Source of the DNA: Pontiella agarivorans | GTDB lineage: Bacteria; Verrucomicrobiota; Kiritimatiellia; Kiritimatiellales; Pontiellaceae | Assembly (NCBI RefSeq): GCF_034531395.1 | Contig: NZ_JARVCO010000012.1 | Location: 1,116,001-1,180,000 of the forward strand | Direction: 5' to 3' | DNA length: 64,000 nucleotides | In this document: positions 19,636 through 29,062 of the stretch, in pieces | Numbering within the stretch: the stretch's first letter is position 1 | How the letters are laid out: each line of letters begins with the position of its first letter | Program-made: the position numbers and the translations under genes | Notes under the pieces: generated by a model | The model's input: the letters and a program-made list of their open reading frames with translations, nothing else | Databases searched by the model: none | Told to the model about the DNA's origin: nothing

Positions 19636-21597
19636 TCAGTACAGCTGGATCTTGTTAGGGAGGTTGGATGCATCAATCGTTAAATTTTGGTTGATGGTGA
19701 ACTGGCTGTTCGTTTGGGCCAAGATCTGTCCGTTCAGCGCCGGATCAAATCCGATGCTGCAGCCGCCTCCAATTGAACGGTTGTACTGAATCGCTTCGCG
19801 CAAAGAGATGCCGTTTGTGAAAATAGTGTCTACAACATCATCGAGAATCGTGACCCAAATCGGATCCTCTAGCGGGGTCCACTCCGCCGCTCCAATATCC
19901 TGCCTTCCGACGGTGACGCGGATTTCATCAATACGTTGTTCGGAAAAACCGCTGGCGGTACGCGCACCAAATGTAAAGCGGTCGCCGGGGGTGGGACTAT
20001 AATCGGTTTGAATATTTTCCAGTACATTCGATCCGTTAAACCAAACATTCAGTATGCCTTCAGGATCGAGTTGAATCTCGATATCGTGCCATTTGTTCGC
20101 GTCAGTGAACCGACCGAATGGAATCGGGGAGGTAAATGTTAGCGGATCGTCGGTGGTGCGAATATACCGGAACGCGGCATCCGTTGGATGGTTCCCGTTG
20201 TACAGGTTAAAGCTGACGGCATGTCCATCGGTGGTGATACCGTTTTCTCCAACAGGAACAGTCGGGGCCGGACCAAAAGAAAAACTCATGCCGTCTGCTG
20301 GATTATATACGCTATTGGAAGGTGCCGTATAACGATATTTAAAGGAGGCAGAAAAACCAGCCATCAGGCCAAGGTCCGGAAGAATCAGCGATGATTTCTG
20401 CCACTCGGTTTCCGGCGTGAGAAGAAAACTATTATTGGTGATGGTTCCGGTTTCAGGAGCACTGCCTTCTGTCACAATCATGACTCCGACTAAATTGGTA
20501 TTAGAGAAAGAATAATTAGCTTTAGCTTCACCATATATGCGGGAGTATCCACGTTGATCGGTCGAAAAGTGAAGCGATGTTCCGGTATCAATGGCCGGGC
20601 TTCCCGGTTGAGGCGGCATGGATGGAGTCGGGCCACCATAATCACCAAGCGGGGTGAGAAGAGCATCGATATCAATTAAATTATTGTGACTCGAATTCAG
20701 GGTTCCATCGATGTTGGGCGACACCGGAGCGCTATTTCCGCATACGATCGAGTTGGTGATATTGAATGTTCCGCTGTTAAAATAAATCGCACCGCCTGAA
20801 TTGCTCGATGCATTCGAGGAAAATGTTGATTGAAGAATGGTCAGGTCGCCGGAAGTGATCGATAGCGCGCCGCCTGAATTGGTTGAAAAATTATCTGCGA
20901 AGGTGGATTGGGTAATCTTGATAGGACCGGTGATGCTTTTCAGTCCGCCACCCGATGATGATGTATTCCGTGCAACGGTTGATTGATCGATGGCAATCGT
21001 GCCTGTTTCGTTAAATATTCCACCGTCTGGATTATCAGAGATTTCCGTTTGGAAGGTGTTAATGATCCCGTTGTAATTGTACATGCCGAGATCTGAATTT
21101 CCGGAAATGGTCGAGCGAACCAGAGAGACTTCGCCGTAGGACGTGTAAATGCCTCTGTCATTGGACTGGACGGTGCAGTCCGTCAGCTCGACATACCCAT
21201 AACAGAAGATACCGCCGGCCCCTCTGCTCTGCGAATTGTAAGTGCCATTTTGAATCGTCAATCCATGTAGGTGATTGCTCGACGAATTTGAAATCACGAA
21301 AATCCGTGACAAATGTGCTGCATCCAAAATGATCCCCTCCGCCAGAGCGGAGGCATCAATTGTTTCATTTTTTCCAAGAGTCAGCTCACCGCCGGTGAGA
21401 TGAATGGTTTGGCCTGAAAGATTGGTGGAGAAGGTGATGACTTCATCCAGGGCTGCATCAAGAATGGCCTGCCGCAGGCTTCCTGGTCCGGCATCTTCCG
21501 TATTCAAAACCACAAGAGCCAGAGCCGGAGTGTGGACCAGCAGGAGGCCGGCCGAAAAGAGCAGGCGTATGAAAAAGCTGAAAAAATTAGAATTCAT
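19636..21597 (-). CDS. Secreted beta-helix/lectin-like protein, upstream part of an interrupted gene
   Basis: 653 residues with a signal peptide (residues ~1-27, LLLVHTPALAL). The mature start VVLNTEDAGPGSLRQAILDA is the typical opening of PVC-group beta-helix proteins. Helix turns run to ~residue 320, followed by SPAIDTG ... DQRGYSRI, then a concanavalin-like (L-type lectin/LamG) domain at ~350-560 (GMSFSFGPAPTVP, KWHDIEIQLDPEG), and the start of a second helix (GISLREAIQYNRSIGGG). It stops at a TGA exactly where the other helix units have Gly in IIDGNG/ILDAAH. The reading frame continues beyond the stop for another 1074 codons, so this is an interrupted gene or a read-through site. Confidence 0.75.
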   Translation of the reverse strand: MNSNFFSFFIRLLFSAGLLLVHTPALALVVLNTEDAGPGSLRQAILDAALDEVITFSTNLSGQTIHLTGGELTLGKNETIDASALAEGIILDAAHLSRIFVISNSSSNHLHGLTIQNGTYNSQSRGAGGIFCYGYVELTDCTVQSNDRGIYTSYGEVSLVRSTISGNSDLGMYNYNGIINTFQTEISDNPDGGIFNETGTIAIDQSTVARNTSSSGGGLKSITGPIKITQSTFADNFSTNSGGALSITSGDLTILQSTFSSNASSNSGGAIYFNSGTFNITNSIVCGNSAPVSPNIDGTLNSSHNNLIDIDALLTPLGDYGGPTPSMPPQPGSPAIDTGTSLHFSTDQRGYSRIYGEAKANYSFSNTNLVGVMIVTEGSAPETGTITNNSFLLTPETEWQKSSLILPDLGLMAGFSASFKYRYTAPSNSVYNPADGMSFSFGPAPTVPVGENGITTDGHAVSFNLYNGNHPTDAAFRYIRTTDDPLTFTSPIPFGRFTDANKWHDIEIQLDPEGILNVWFNGSNVLENIQTDYSPTPGDRFTFGARTASGFSEQRIDEIRVTVGRQDIGAAEWTPLEDPIWVTILDDVVDTIFTNGISLREAIQYNRSIGGGCSIGFDPALNGQILAQTNSQFTINQNLTIDASNLPNKIQLY

Positions 21598-21710
21598 TAT
21601 GAGGCCTTTCGGATTGTAGAAAGGACCATAATGACCGTGTATTATGTTTAGAAGATTATATTCGGTCTAAATATTGATTTGGCAGGTCCCGTAACACGGG
21701 ATAAAAACGA

Positions 21711-21744
21711 AAAAACGCCCGGTCGCGGAAGCGACGGGCGTTTT
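21711..21744 (-). terminator. Terminator of the V-ATPase operon
   Basis: Stem AACGCCCGGTCGC / GCGACGGGCGTT with a GGAA loop. On the minus strand it is followed by TTTTTTCGTTTTT. It lies about 20 bases after the atpK stop. Confidence 0.88.
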
Positions 21745-21748
21745 CTGT

Positions 21749-21763
21749 TTCCAATCATTGGAA
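21749..21763. repeat. TTCCA-N5-TGGAA palindrome, atpK 3' end
   Basis: TTCCAATCATTGGAA, between the atpK stop and the operon terminator, the same placement as the copy after purM. Confidence 0.7.
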
Positions 21764-21766
21764 AAT

Positions 21767-22210
21767 TTAGAGGGCTTTCTGGATGAAAATCATCACGAAG
21801 AGGGCCACGGTTTCCACGATACCGAGAACGGTGAGGTAGTTACCGAATCCCTGTCCGGTTTCGGCAAGAGCGTCAGAACCTGCCGCACCGGCTTTACCCT
21901 GATACCAAGCAGAGAAGCCCATGGCAATACCGCCGATAATGCCGGCATAAAGATGGGCATTGCTCGGTTCAGCGGCATTCAGAATGAAGTTCATGAGCAG
22001 CATGCCGTATATGGTCTGCGACAGCGGAGCACCAATGAATACGAGCAGGATGAAGGGAGCGGCTTTGCCCTGCAGGTAGCATTTTTTCCATGCGCCGATA
22101 CCGGCCATCCCTGCGGTTCCTGTACCCAGTGCTGATCCGATTGCGCCGAATCCGAGTGCCATTGCAGCTCCGATTTTTGTTGCTTCTGCTGCTGTGATTG
22201 CGATGTCCAT
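21767..22210 (-). CDS. atpK: V-type ATP synthase subunit K (c ring, proteolipid)
   Basis: 147 residues forming two fused hairpins, four membrane helices. Rotor-ring subunit that carries the coupling ion. The ion-site residues match the Na+ type known from Enterococcus hirae NtpK: S64-Q65 and Y68 in APLSQTIYG (Thr-Gln in NtpK), Q104 in WYQGKAGAAG and the carboxylate E133 in GIVETVALF. Conserved Gly-rich packing GFGAIGSALGTG is also present. Last gene of the operon, 24 bases after atpI. Na+ specificity is inferred from these residues. Confidence 0.93.
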   Translation of the reverse strand: MDIAITAAEATKIGAAMALGFGAIGSALGTGTAGMAGIGAWKKCYLQGKAAPFILLVFIGAPLSQTIYGMLLMNFILNAAEPSNAHLYAGIIGGIAMGFSAWYQGKAGAAGSDALAETGQGFGNYLTVLGIVETVALFVMIFIQKAL

Positions 22211-22233
22211 TGTATTACCTCCTATTGTCGATT

Positions 22234-24051
22234 CTAATTATTTAAAGTTTCGTTTTTCTTCTTAAACGGGTTGTAGTGAATACCGCCCCATTCCACACCG
22301 GCGTGTCCCGAGAATTCCAAAGTGTTCAGGCGAATGCCGTGTACCAGGATACCCATTGCACAAAGAATGATGTTCAGTCCGTGACCGAGAAACAGGATGA
22401 GGGCGGCACCGAGCGATGCGAGCCCTTTGAAGCCCATACCCAGAGCCATTTCATTGAACGCAACGGCGATGGCGAGCGAAGCCGCACCCACTGCATAGAG
22501 ACGTACATATGAAATGATGTCCACGAAGTTGTTGATCAGATCGAGCGCCAGTGTAACCAGGCCGAAGAACTCTTTTTTGGCCAGCAGACTGATCAGGATC
22601 AGGAGTGCGCCGGAACCGACCATTCCGCCGAGGATATTTTTCGACATCATAGGAATCGGAATGGCATCAGCGCCGATCACCATTTCCAGGACCAGGAAGA
22701 ACAGTCCCCAGGTGGAGAGAATCCAGCCGAGATCTGAGAGGCAGGAAACACTGTTTATTTTTCGGATAAAGTTCCAGACGTGAGCAATGGTGATGTGGAC
22801 AGCACCGATGACAAAACAGATGAACATGATGTTGTTTGCTGCCACATCCGGATCGCGGAGTCCGGTCTCTGTAGAGAGTCCGGTCATGAAGTCATTGGTG
22901 ATTGCCTGAAGCGGCGCCGGAAGGCTTTCGGTTGGAATGCCGAAATAGTTTCCGGTAAGTCCTCCGAAGATCACGCAACAGGTACTCATGATCAGCAGCA
23001 GGTTCAGCCCCGGCTGAGCGGCTTCATTACCTTTCGTCTTCACCTTGCCAAACAGTGTGAGTCCGATGAACAGCAGACCGTAGCCGGCATCGCCGATGAG
23101 GAAGGCGAAGAAGATGCTGAGGAAAATCAGAAAGATGGCACTGACGTCCAGCTCTTTGTATCCGGGGACAACGCCGATTACATCCAGTACGGCCTGAATC
23201 GGTTTGACCCACTTCGGGTTGCGCAGGAGGGTGGGGGCTTCATCTTCGTCGGTAACATCCTCAAAGGTCAGACCCCAGCCATACTCGGCAGCCGCTGTTT
23301 CGATCTCGCTCTCGCGGTCTGCTGGATAAAACCCTTTAAGATAAACGATGGCCGAGTCGGTGCCCATACCGGCCTGCGTTTCCAGATAGGTCACTTTGTC
23401 GGCGGCGGCGTCTGCAATTTTATCGACGAGGGCTTTATCGCCCGCATAGCTCTGCAATTCGGCTTCCGTTTCTTCGAGGCCTTTTTCCGTTTTTTCGAGA
23501 TGACGCTGAAGGCGGCTCAGGGAACGGTCGGGCAGCCGGATTTCGTGAGCCGGAAGGGTGAACATTTCGCGGGATACCGCAAAAACATACCGGTCTGTTT
23601 TGTCGCGGCTGATTTCTTCAATGGCGACGCTGTCCGGGATTTCGCAGGGTTCTTTGAGCGACAGCTTATAAAGCTTTGCATAAACCCCTTCGGCCTGCAG
23701 CTTTTTGAGGTCGCGCGGATCAAATTCTCCAAACGGGGAAATACGCTCAATTTCATGTTTGAGGCCCTGCAGCTGTTCCTGCAGCTGTTTCTCTGTTTCG
23801 AGAAGCTTCCATACGGCATCAACCAGCTGGTCGGCATCTTTGCCGGTCGGATCGGTGTCGGGACGGGCGCGCAGTACTTCCTGGGCACGCTGTACATACA
23901 GCAGGTGGTTGCGGGCTTCTTCCAGTTTTCCGCTGGAAGGTGCCTGTACGTGTTCAATGTGCACGACTTTGAGGGCGCGCAGTTTTTCCAGCGTAGCGTC
24001 CTGTTGCGAACGGGTGCACAGGAGCGTAAGTTTCTTCATTTTTACGATCAT
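22234..24051 (-). CDS. atpI: V-type ATP synthase subunit I (a subunit)
   Basis: 605 residues: a cytosolic coiled N-terminal half (starting MIVKMKKLTLLC and VVHIEHVQAP, standard for the family) and a membrane C-terminal half with about seven or eight helices (ISAIFLIFLSIFFAFLIGDAGYGLLFIG). It holds the stator half-channels for ion entry. The first ATG overlaps the atpD stop by 4 bases (ATGA), which suggests translational coupling. The YVRLYAVGAASLAIAVAFN segment contains the essential Arg. Confidence 0.94.
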   Translation of the reverse strand: MIVKMKKLTLLCTRSQQDATLEKLRALKVVHIEHVQAPSSGKLEEARNHLLYVQRAQEVLRARPDTDPTGKDADQLVDAVWKLLETEKQLQEQLQGLKHEIERISPFGEFDPRDLKKLQAEGVYAKLYKLSLKEPCEIPDSVAIEEISRDKTDRYVFAVSREMFTLPAHEIRLPDRSLSRLQRHLEKTEKGLEETEAELQSYAGDKALVDKIADAAADKVTYLETQAGMGTDSAIVYLKGFYPADRESEIETAAAEYGWGLTFEDVTDEDEAPTLLRNPKWVKPIQAVLDVIGVVPGYKELDVSAIFLIFLSIFFAFLIGDAGYGLLFIGLTLFGKVKTKGNEAAQPGLNLLLIMSTCCVIFGGLTGNYFGIPTESLPAPLQAITNDFMTGLSTETGLRDPDVAANNIMFICFVIGAVHITIAHVWNFIRKINSVSCLSDLGWILSTWGLFFLVLEMVIGADAIPIPMMSKNILGGMVGSGALLILISLLAKKEFFGLVTLALDLINNFVDIISYVRLYAVGAASLAIAVAFNEMALGMGFKGLASLGAALILFLGHGLNIILCAMGILVHGIRLNTLEFSGHAGVEWGGIHYNPFKKKNETLNN

Positions 24052-24635
24052 GCGTTTTTCCCCTTCGCGATTTTGGATCGGGCCACGGCGGCAGTCTGCT
24101 GATCCCCCATGAAAATACGGATGACGCGGATATTTTCCTTCGCTTCCGGAATCTTGACTTTTTCGAAGAGGTTCACGCGCTGGGTGGTGGTCCGCAGTTC
24201 CTCACCAAGCAGACGGTGCTGTTCTTCCAGAATCTGGCGTTCCACCCGCAGACGGGTCAACTGTTTGAGGGTGTTGACCCCTTCATCGGTCCAGGCTTCG
24301 GTTTCGAAGAGGTTCATTGGGATCTCTTTGAAAACCAGATCGTCCAGAATCGGAATATTTACCCCGGCAATATTGCCATGAGACGTCTTCAGCGTTTCCA
24401 GTTCAGCATAAGGACCCAGATCAATCGGTTCGGAATAGAGCTGAATCCATGAGCTGAGCTGCGCGCGGGCTTCCTGCTCTTCGTCGCGTTTTTCCTCAAT
24501 TTCCTGATCGAGGCGGCGCATCTCCATCTGAAGCTGCTGCTTTTTGAGCTGGAGCGTCGGCAGGTAGCGCTGGAACCGCTTAAGCGAATCGCGCTGCGTC
24601 TTGAGCTCGTTTTTGGTTAATTTAATTTTTGCCAT
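24048..24635 (-). CDS. atpD: V-type ATP synthase subunit D (central stalk)
   Basis: 195 residues, almost all helical, forming the rotor shaft between the A3B3 head and the ring. Family start KIKLTKNELKTQRDSLKRFQ and closing segment KVKIPEAKENIRVIRIFMGD are typical. The gap before it (to atpB) is the only long one in the operon and holds an inverted repeat. Confidence 0.93.
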   Translation of the reverse strand: MAKIKLTKNELKTQRDSLKRFQRYLPTLQLKKQQLQMEMRRLDQEIEEKRDEEQEARAQLSSWIQLYSEPIDLGPYAELETLKTSHGNIAGVNIPILDDLVFKEIPMNLFETEAWTDEGVNTLKQLTRLRVERQILEEQHRLLGEELRTTTQRVNLFEKVKIPEAKENIRVIRIFMGDQQTAAVARSKIAKGKNA

Positions 24636-24645
24636 GATTTCCTAT

Positions 24646-24704
24646 CCACAGATTACGCAGATTTCCCTGATTATTAAATCCGTGCTAATCAGTGAAATCT
24701 GTGG
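24646..24704. repeat. Inverted repeat 'CCACAGATTACGCAGATTTC'
   Basis: 59 bases with arms CCACAGATT..ATTTC and GAAATCTGTGG and an inner CTGATTA/TAATCAG pair, able to form a long imperfect hairpin. It lies inside the V-ATPase operon between atpB and atpD. Elements with this sequence type recur between genes of many unrelated environmental bacteria, from general knowledge; no second copy is seen in this window. Confidence 0.6.
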
Positions 24705-24715
24705 ATTCATCCTCA

Positions 24716-26014
24716 TTAACCCTTCGGCCAGAATTGGTCAGTGTACTTGGATTGAATACCGGTTTCTGAAGGTTCAAAACAGTCGGCCAGGATTTTCCAG
24801 CCGTTGTCGAGGGCTTCTTCGAGCGGGGTGTTGACGGTGATATCCATCATGCTGGTTTCAAATTTTTCACCGTATTTAAGCAGCTTGGTATCCCAGTCGG
24901 ACATTCGGAATCCCATCGACTGTTTTTCGAGGGTTTCTTTATAGTTTGCGTAGAGCTGAATCATGGTGTCCATGATAACCCGGTGGTCTTCGCGGGTCCG
25001 GTCGTTCACCTGCTGTTTCAGACGGGAGAGCGAGCCGAAGGGTTCAATACGTCCGTTCTTGAGATAGAACTGACCTTCGGTGATGTAACCGGTGTTATCC
25101 GGAACCGGATGGGTCACGTCATCGCCCGGCATCGTCGTCACTGCGAGCAGGGTGATGGAGCCGCTGCCTTCAAAGTCCACGGCTTTTTCGTAACGGGCCG
25201 CGAGCTGGGAGTATAAATCGCCGGGATAGCCGCGGTTCGATGGAATCTGTTCCATGGTAATCGCCACTTCCTTCATGGAGTCGGCAAAGTTGGTCATGTC
25301 GGTCAGCAGCACAAGTACCCGTTTGTCTTCCTGGGCGTACTGTTCGGCCACCGCCAGCGAAACATCGGGAACAAGCAGACATTCAACCGTCGGGTCGGAT
25401 GCCGTGTGGACGAACATCACGGTGCGGGAAAGGGCGCCGCTTTCGTCCAGCTTGTCACGGAAGAAAAGATAATCGTCGTATTTGAGGCCCATGCCGCCGA
25501 GGATAATCACATCCACTTCGGCCTGCAGGGCGATCTGCGCAAGCAGGTCGTTATAGGGCTCGCCGGCCACCGAGAAAATCGGCAGCTTCTGCGATTCGAC
25601 GAGGGTGTTGAACACATCGATCATCGGAATGCCGGTACGCACCATATTCCGCGGAATGATACGTTTTGCCGGGTTAACAGAAGGACCGCCGATTTCGATC
25701 ATGTTTTCTTCGATTTCCGGGCCGTTGTCACGCGGTTCGCCGGAACCGGAGAATACACGGCCGAGCAGATTGTCAGAAAACGGAATCTGCATGGTTCGGC
25801 CCAGGAAACGGACCTTGGAGTCGGTGCCGACACCTCGACCGCCGGAGAACACCTGCAGATATACGTCTTCTCTGTCGAGGCGGATGACCTGAGCCATTGA
25901 CACGCCGTGATTGGAATCAACCAGAGCAAGCTCGCCGTTGATGACGCCGTCAGCTTTAACCACGATCACGTTACCGGTGATCTGTTCAATACGGTGATAC
26001 ACTTTATTCTGCAT
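24716..26014 (-). CDS. atpB: V-type ATP synthase subunit B (non-catalytic)
   Basis: 432 residues, regulatory nucleotide-site subunit of the A3B3 head. Family motifs are visible: [40 protein letters not shown] (degenerate P-loop region), [15 protein letters not shown], and [20 protein letters not shown]. The start overlaps the atpA stop by 11 bases. Confidence 0.96.
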   Translation of the reverse strand: MQNKVYHRIEQITGNVIVVKADGVINGELALVDSNHGVSMAQVIRLDREDVYLQVFSGGRGVGTDSKVRFLGRTMQIPFSDNLLGRVFSGSGEPRDNGPEIEENMIEIGGPSVNPAKRIIPRNMVRTGIPMIDVFNTLVESQKLPIFSVAGEPYNDLLAQIALQAEVDVIILGGMGLKYDDYLFFRDKLDESGALSRTVMFVHTASDPTVECLLVPDVSLAVAEQYAQEDKRVLVLLTDMTNFADSMKEVAITMEQIPSNRGYPGDLYSQLAARYEKAVDFEGSGSITLLAVTTMPGDDVTHPVPDNTGYITEGQFYLKNGRIEPFGSLSRLKQQVNDRTREDHRVIMDTMIQLYANYKETLEKQSMGFRMSDWDTKLLKYGEKFETSMMDITVNTPLEEALDNGWKILADCFEPSETGIQSKYTDQFWPKG

Positions 26015-27746
26015 AGTCAGAAACCTCCGCGAGCGCTTTACTCATTTCCTCTTCAATTCTCTTAAAGTCATCGGACTGGAATTCACTGTTGTTCCAGTCG
26101 CGGCAGGTCTGCGTGAGCTGCTGGAAGAACGAACGGGCTTCCCCTTTGTCCTTAAATTTCATTTTGGTATCCAGCAGTTTAAGCAACCGGTCAAAAACAT
26201 ATTCCTGACGTTCGACCGAGTTGGCCGCATCGGTTTCGTTGAAAGCGTTCTGCTGGAGATAGGTGGCATCGATATATTCTGATTTCAAGTACAGCACGAA
26301 GTCATCTATTGAGGTGCCTTCTTCACCGACCACTTTCATCATCTGGCCGACTTCTGAACCGTCGCGCAGGATTTTCCGGGCTTTGGAAACCTTATCCAGT
26401 GGAACGACAGAAGGATATTTGCTCCAGGAATCGAGCGGGTCGATTGCCGGGTAGCGGCGGGCATCGGAACGGGCACGCGAAAGACCGTGGAAAGCGCCGA
26501 CCACTTTCAGGGTGGCCTGCGTTACCGGTTCTTCGAAGTTACCGCCGGCCGGTGAAACGGTTCCGCCAATGGTGACCGAGCCGGTTTCGCCATTGTTGAG
26601 TTTCACCACTCCGCCACGTTCATAGAATGAGGCAATCACGGATTCCAGATAAGCCGGGAAGGCTTCCTCGCCGGGAATTTCTTCCAGACGACCGGACATT
26701 TCGCGCAGAGCCTGCGCCCAGCGGGAGGTAGAGTCAGCCAGCAACAGAACGTCGAGTCCCATTTGGCGGTAGTATTCGGCCAGCGTTACGCCGGTGTAGA
26801 CGGATGCTTCACGGGCCGCTACCGGCATGGATGAGGTGTTACAAATGATGAGCGTACGTTCCATCAGCGATTTTCCTGTACGCGGGTCGGTCAGTTCCGG
26901 GAATTCTCGGAGTGTTTCGACCACCTCTCCGGCACGTTCGCCGCAGGCTGCAATGATCACAATATCCACATCGGCATTACGTGATATAATCTGCTGCAGT
27001 ACGGTTTTACCTGCACCGAACGGACCCGGAACACAGAAGGTGCCGCCTTTGGCAACCGGGAAAAAGGTATCGATGGTCCGCATGCCGGAAGCCATGGATT
27101 CGGTTGGACGGAGCCGTTCCGAGTAACATTTGATCGGCATTTTCACCGGCCAGATCTGCATGATTTTGCAATCGCGGGTGTTGCCTTTATCGTCTTCGAG
27201 CGTTGCGATAACCTGCTCAACGGTATATTCGCCGGCCGGAGCGGCTTCTTTCACTTTCCACTTACCGCGGAGGTTGAACGGGGTCATGATCTTGTGATCA
27301 TAGAGCCCTTCCGGAACCGTTCCCAGCGTGTCGCCGGCAATTACGGTGTCGCCGACGTTTACGACAGGGGTGTAATTCCATTTTTTATCGCGAGGAAGCG
27401 GATCGAGGTATTTGCCGCGCTGCAGGAAGAATCCCGATTCTTCAGCCAGACGGGGGAGAGGATTCTGAAGGCCGTCAAAAACCTGTGTCAGCAGGCCGGG
27501 ACCGAGTTCCACAGAAAGCAGGTCGCCGGTGAATTCAACCGGGTCGCCGACTTTCAGGCCGATCGTATCTTCAAATACCTGCAGTTCGGCGCTGTTGCCT
27601 CGCACACGGATAACCTCCGCTTTCAGCTTAAGGTCGCCGGAGCCGACACAGGCGTAGGCCACTTCGTTCTGGATCACGGGTTTATCAAACTCAACCTTCA
27701 GCAGGTTGCCGTTTACCCCGATTACTTTACCGATGTTTTCGCTCAT
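26004..27746 (-). CDS. atpA: V-type ATP synthase subunit A (catalytic)
   Basis: 580 residues, catalytic subunit of the head. Walker [13 protein letters not shown] lies near residue 230, followed by [44 protein letters not shown] (the last is split here by normal family insert positions) and the non-homologous insert region [15 protein letters not shown]. Length and order are typical. It makes or hydrolyses ATP coupled to rotor movement. Confidence 0.97.
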   Translation of the reverse strand: MSENIGKVIGVNGNLLKVEFDKPVIQNEVAYACVGSGDLKLKAEVIRVRGNSAELQVFEDTIGLKVGDPVEFTGDLLSVELGPGLLTQVFDGLQNPLPRLAEESGFFLQRGKYLDPLPRDKKWNYTPVVNVGDTVIAGDTLGTVPEGLYDHKIMTPFNLRGKWKVKEAAPAGEYTVEQVIATLEDDKGNTRDCKIMQIWPVKMPIKCYSERLRPTESMASGMRTIDTFFPVAKGGTFCVPGPFGAGKTVLQQIISRNADVDIVIIAACGERAGEVVETLREFPELTDPRTGKSLMERTLIICNTSSMPVAAREASVYTGVTLAEYYRQMGLDVLLLADSTSRWAQALREMSGRLEEIPGEEAFPAYLESVIASFYERGGVVKLNNGETGSVTIGGTVSPAGGNFEEPVTQATLKVVGAFHGLSRARSDARRYPAIDPLDSWSKYPSVVPLDKVSKARKILRDGSEVGQMMKVVGEEGTSIDDFVLYLKSEYIDATYLQQNAFNETDAANSVERQEYVFDRLLKLLDTKMKFKDKGEARSFFQQLTQTCRDWNNSEFQSDDFKRIEEEMSKALAEVSDYAE

Positions 27747-27786
27747 AATCTTTTTCCTCTATCCCAATAAAAGCAACAGCCGCGGA

Positions 27787-28338
27787 TTATTCGGTTTCCG
27801 CGACCTCTTCTTTTTCAGTGTTTGCTGTAATGACGGCCTCGATGTTTCCCTTGCCGACCGAAACGTCCATACTGTTCCAGCGTTCAACAATTTTAAGCTG
27901 GATCCCGTAAGCCAGCACCTTGCTGAATCCGAAGGTGTCTTCGCCGATTAATTCTTCGGCCAGCTGCCATCGTGCACGGTCGAGCTCCTGCTCGAGTTCA
28001 AGTGGATCGCTGCGGGTGAAGGCATCTTTCACCAGCACCTCTACTGTTCCGCTGAACCCTTCGTGCGGCTGGATGTATTCCTTGAAATCGACGCCGAGTT
28101 TCTGGCCGCGGTGGCGGGCCACGGCGTTGCGCAGCTGTGTTTCCAGATTATGCCAGGCTTTGCAGAGCGGGCAGGGGGCGGCAACGGGCTCATTGAGCAG
28201 GACCGCTTTCAGAATGCCTGTTTCGCGTTCAGTTATCCATTGCGAACAGTTTTCAATATACTGTTCAACGGATACCGGAGGCTCGTCCCCGATCTGGAGA
28301 CTCGGCAGACTGGCTACAAGTGAGTAGTAGGCCATCAT
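27787..28338 (-). CDS. DUF2764-type V-ATPase-associated protein
   Basis: 183 residues. It begins AYYSLVASLPSLQIGDEPPVS, the opening typical of DUF2764 proteins, which sit between subunits E and A in V-ATPase operons of spirochaetes and Bacteroidetes and are thought to replace subunit C. The body is helical with Trp-rich charged segments (RARWQLAEELIGED). It is 9 bases downstream of atpE and about 40 upstream of atpA. A stalk role is inferred from position. Confidence 0.8.
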   Translation of the reverse strand: MMAYYSLVASLPSLQIGDEPPVSVEQYIENCSQWITERETGILKAVLLNEPVAAPCPLCKAWHNLETQLRNAVARHRGQKLGVDFKEYIQPHEGFSGTVEVLVKDAFTRSDPLELEQELDRARWQLAEELIGEDTFGFSKVLAYGIQLKIVERWNSMDVSVGKGNIEAVITANTEKEEVAETE

Positions 28339-28347
28339 CCGCTACCG

Positions 28348-28956
28348 TTAGTTGGAAATCTGTTCACGGGCGATGCCGCTCACAATTTTTGCAAGTTCAG
28401 GACGAAGATAGGCCGCAAGAGCATCGGCCACCGCTTCGCCGGTGTAGTCGAGAGAAACGCTCTTACCTTCGAAAACCACTTTGAAACCGCTGAGCACTTC
28501 ATTGTCGGAAACGAGCTCAACGCTTTTTCCGGATGAGGAGGCCAAGCTTGAACAATAGGTGGCGAGGGCGGACTTATCGGCTTCGCTGACGGTTACCGTG
28601 GCATTGTTTCCGCTCTGGGTGATCACATCGGCAATCATCTTTTGAAGCAGGTCGCCGCTGAGTGCAGTGTCGACTTCTTTGCCCAGCGTTTCGGTTACCA
28701 CTTTTTCGCATCCCTGGCCGACAGTGATCAGCAGATCACGTGCAGCCTGCTCGAGGGTTTTCACGGACCGGTCGGCAAATGCGGCAGATTCGATTTCGGC
28801 CTGCTTCAGGCTTTCCTGCGCTTTCGCTTCCGCGTCGGCGACAATTTTTGCGGCCTTCTCTTTGGCCAGAGAGATAATGGAATCCGCCTCGGTGTTGGCT
28901 TTTTCTATCCCTTCTTTCTGAATCTGCTCGATCAGGTGCTTCATTTCTTCTGCCAT
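28348..28956 (-). CDS. atpE: V-type ATP synthase subunit E (peripheral stalk)
   Basis: 202 residues from ATG 28956, chosen because GGAGAG lies 6 bases upstream and the family begins at MAEEMKHLIEQIQKEG; the longer in-frame extension is not conserved. Long N-terminal helix rich in Ala/Glu/Lys (AKEKAAKIVADAEAKAQESL) of the peripheral stalk, then a globular C-terminal part. First gene of the V-ATPase operon. Confidence 0.9.
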   Translation of the reverse strand: MAEEMKHLIEQIQKEGIEKANTEADSIISLAKEKAAKIVADAEAKAQESLKQAEIESAAFADRSVKTLEQAARDLLITVGQGCEKVVTETLGKEVDTALSGDLLQKMIADVITQSGNNATVTVSEADKSALATYCSSLASSSGKSVELVSDNEVLSGFKVVFEGKSVSLDYTGEAVADALAAYLRPELAKIVSGIAREQISN

Positions 28957-29062
28957 GGTACTCTCCGTCTCCGATTTTTTTGGTAAAAGAGCTATCGATA
29001 TAAATGGTTTGATTGGGTCTGACAAGCCCCTTCATTAATAAAATATTTAAATGATGATGCGA

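Noticed and set aside
19636-19638. TGA recoded as Gly (alternative genetic code) or selenocysteine
   Set aside because: TGA is used as a normal stop elsewhere in the window, for example at the end of the TIM-barrel gene (53184-53186). No SECIS-like hairpin is evident after the codon, and the position is a structural Gly of a beta-helix, so a nonsense change or sequencing error is simpler.
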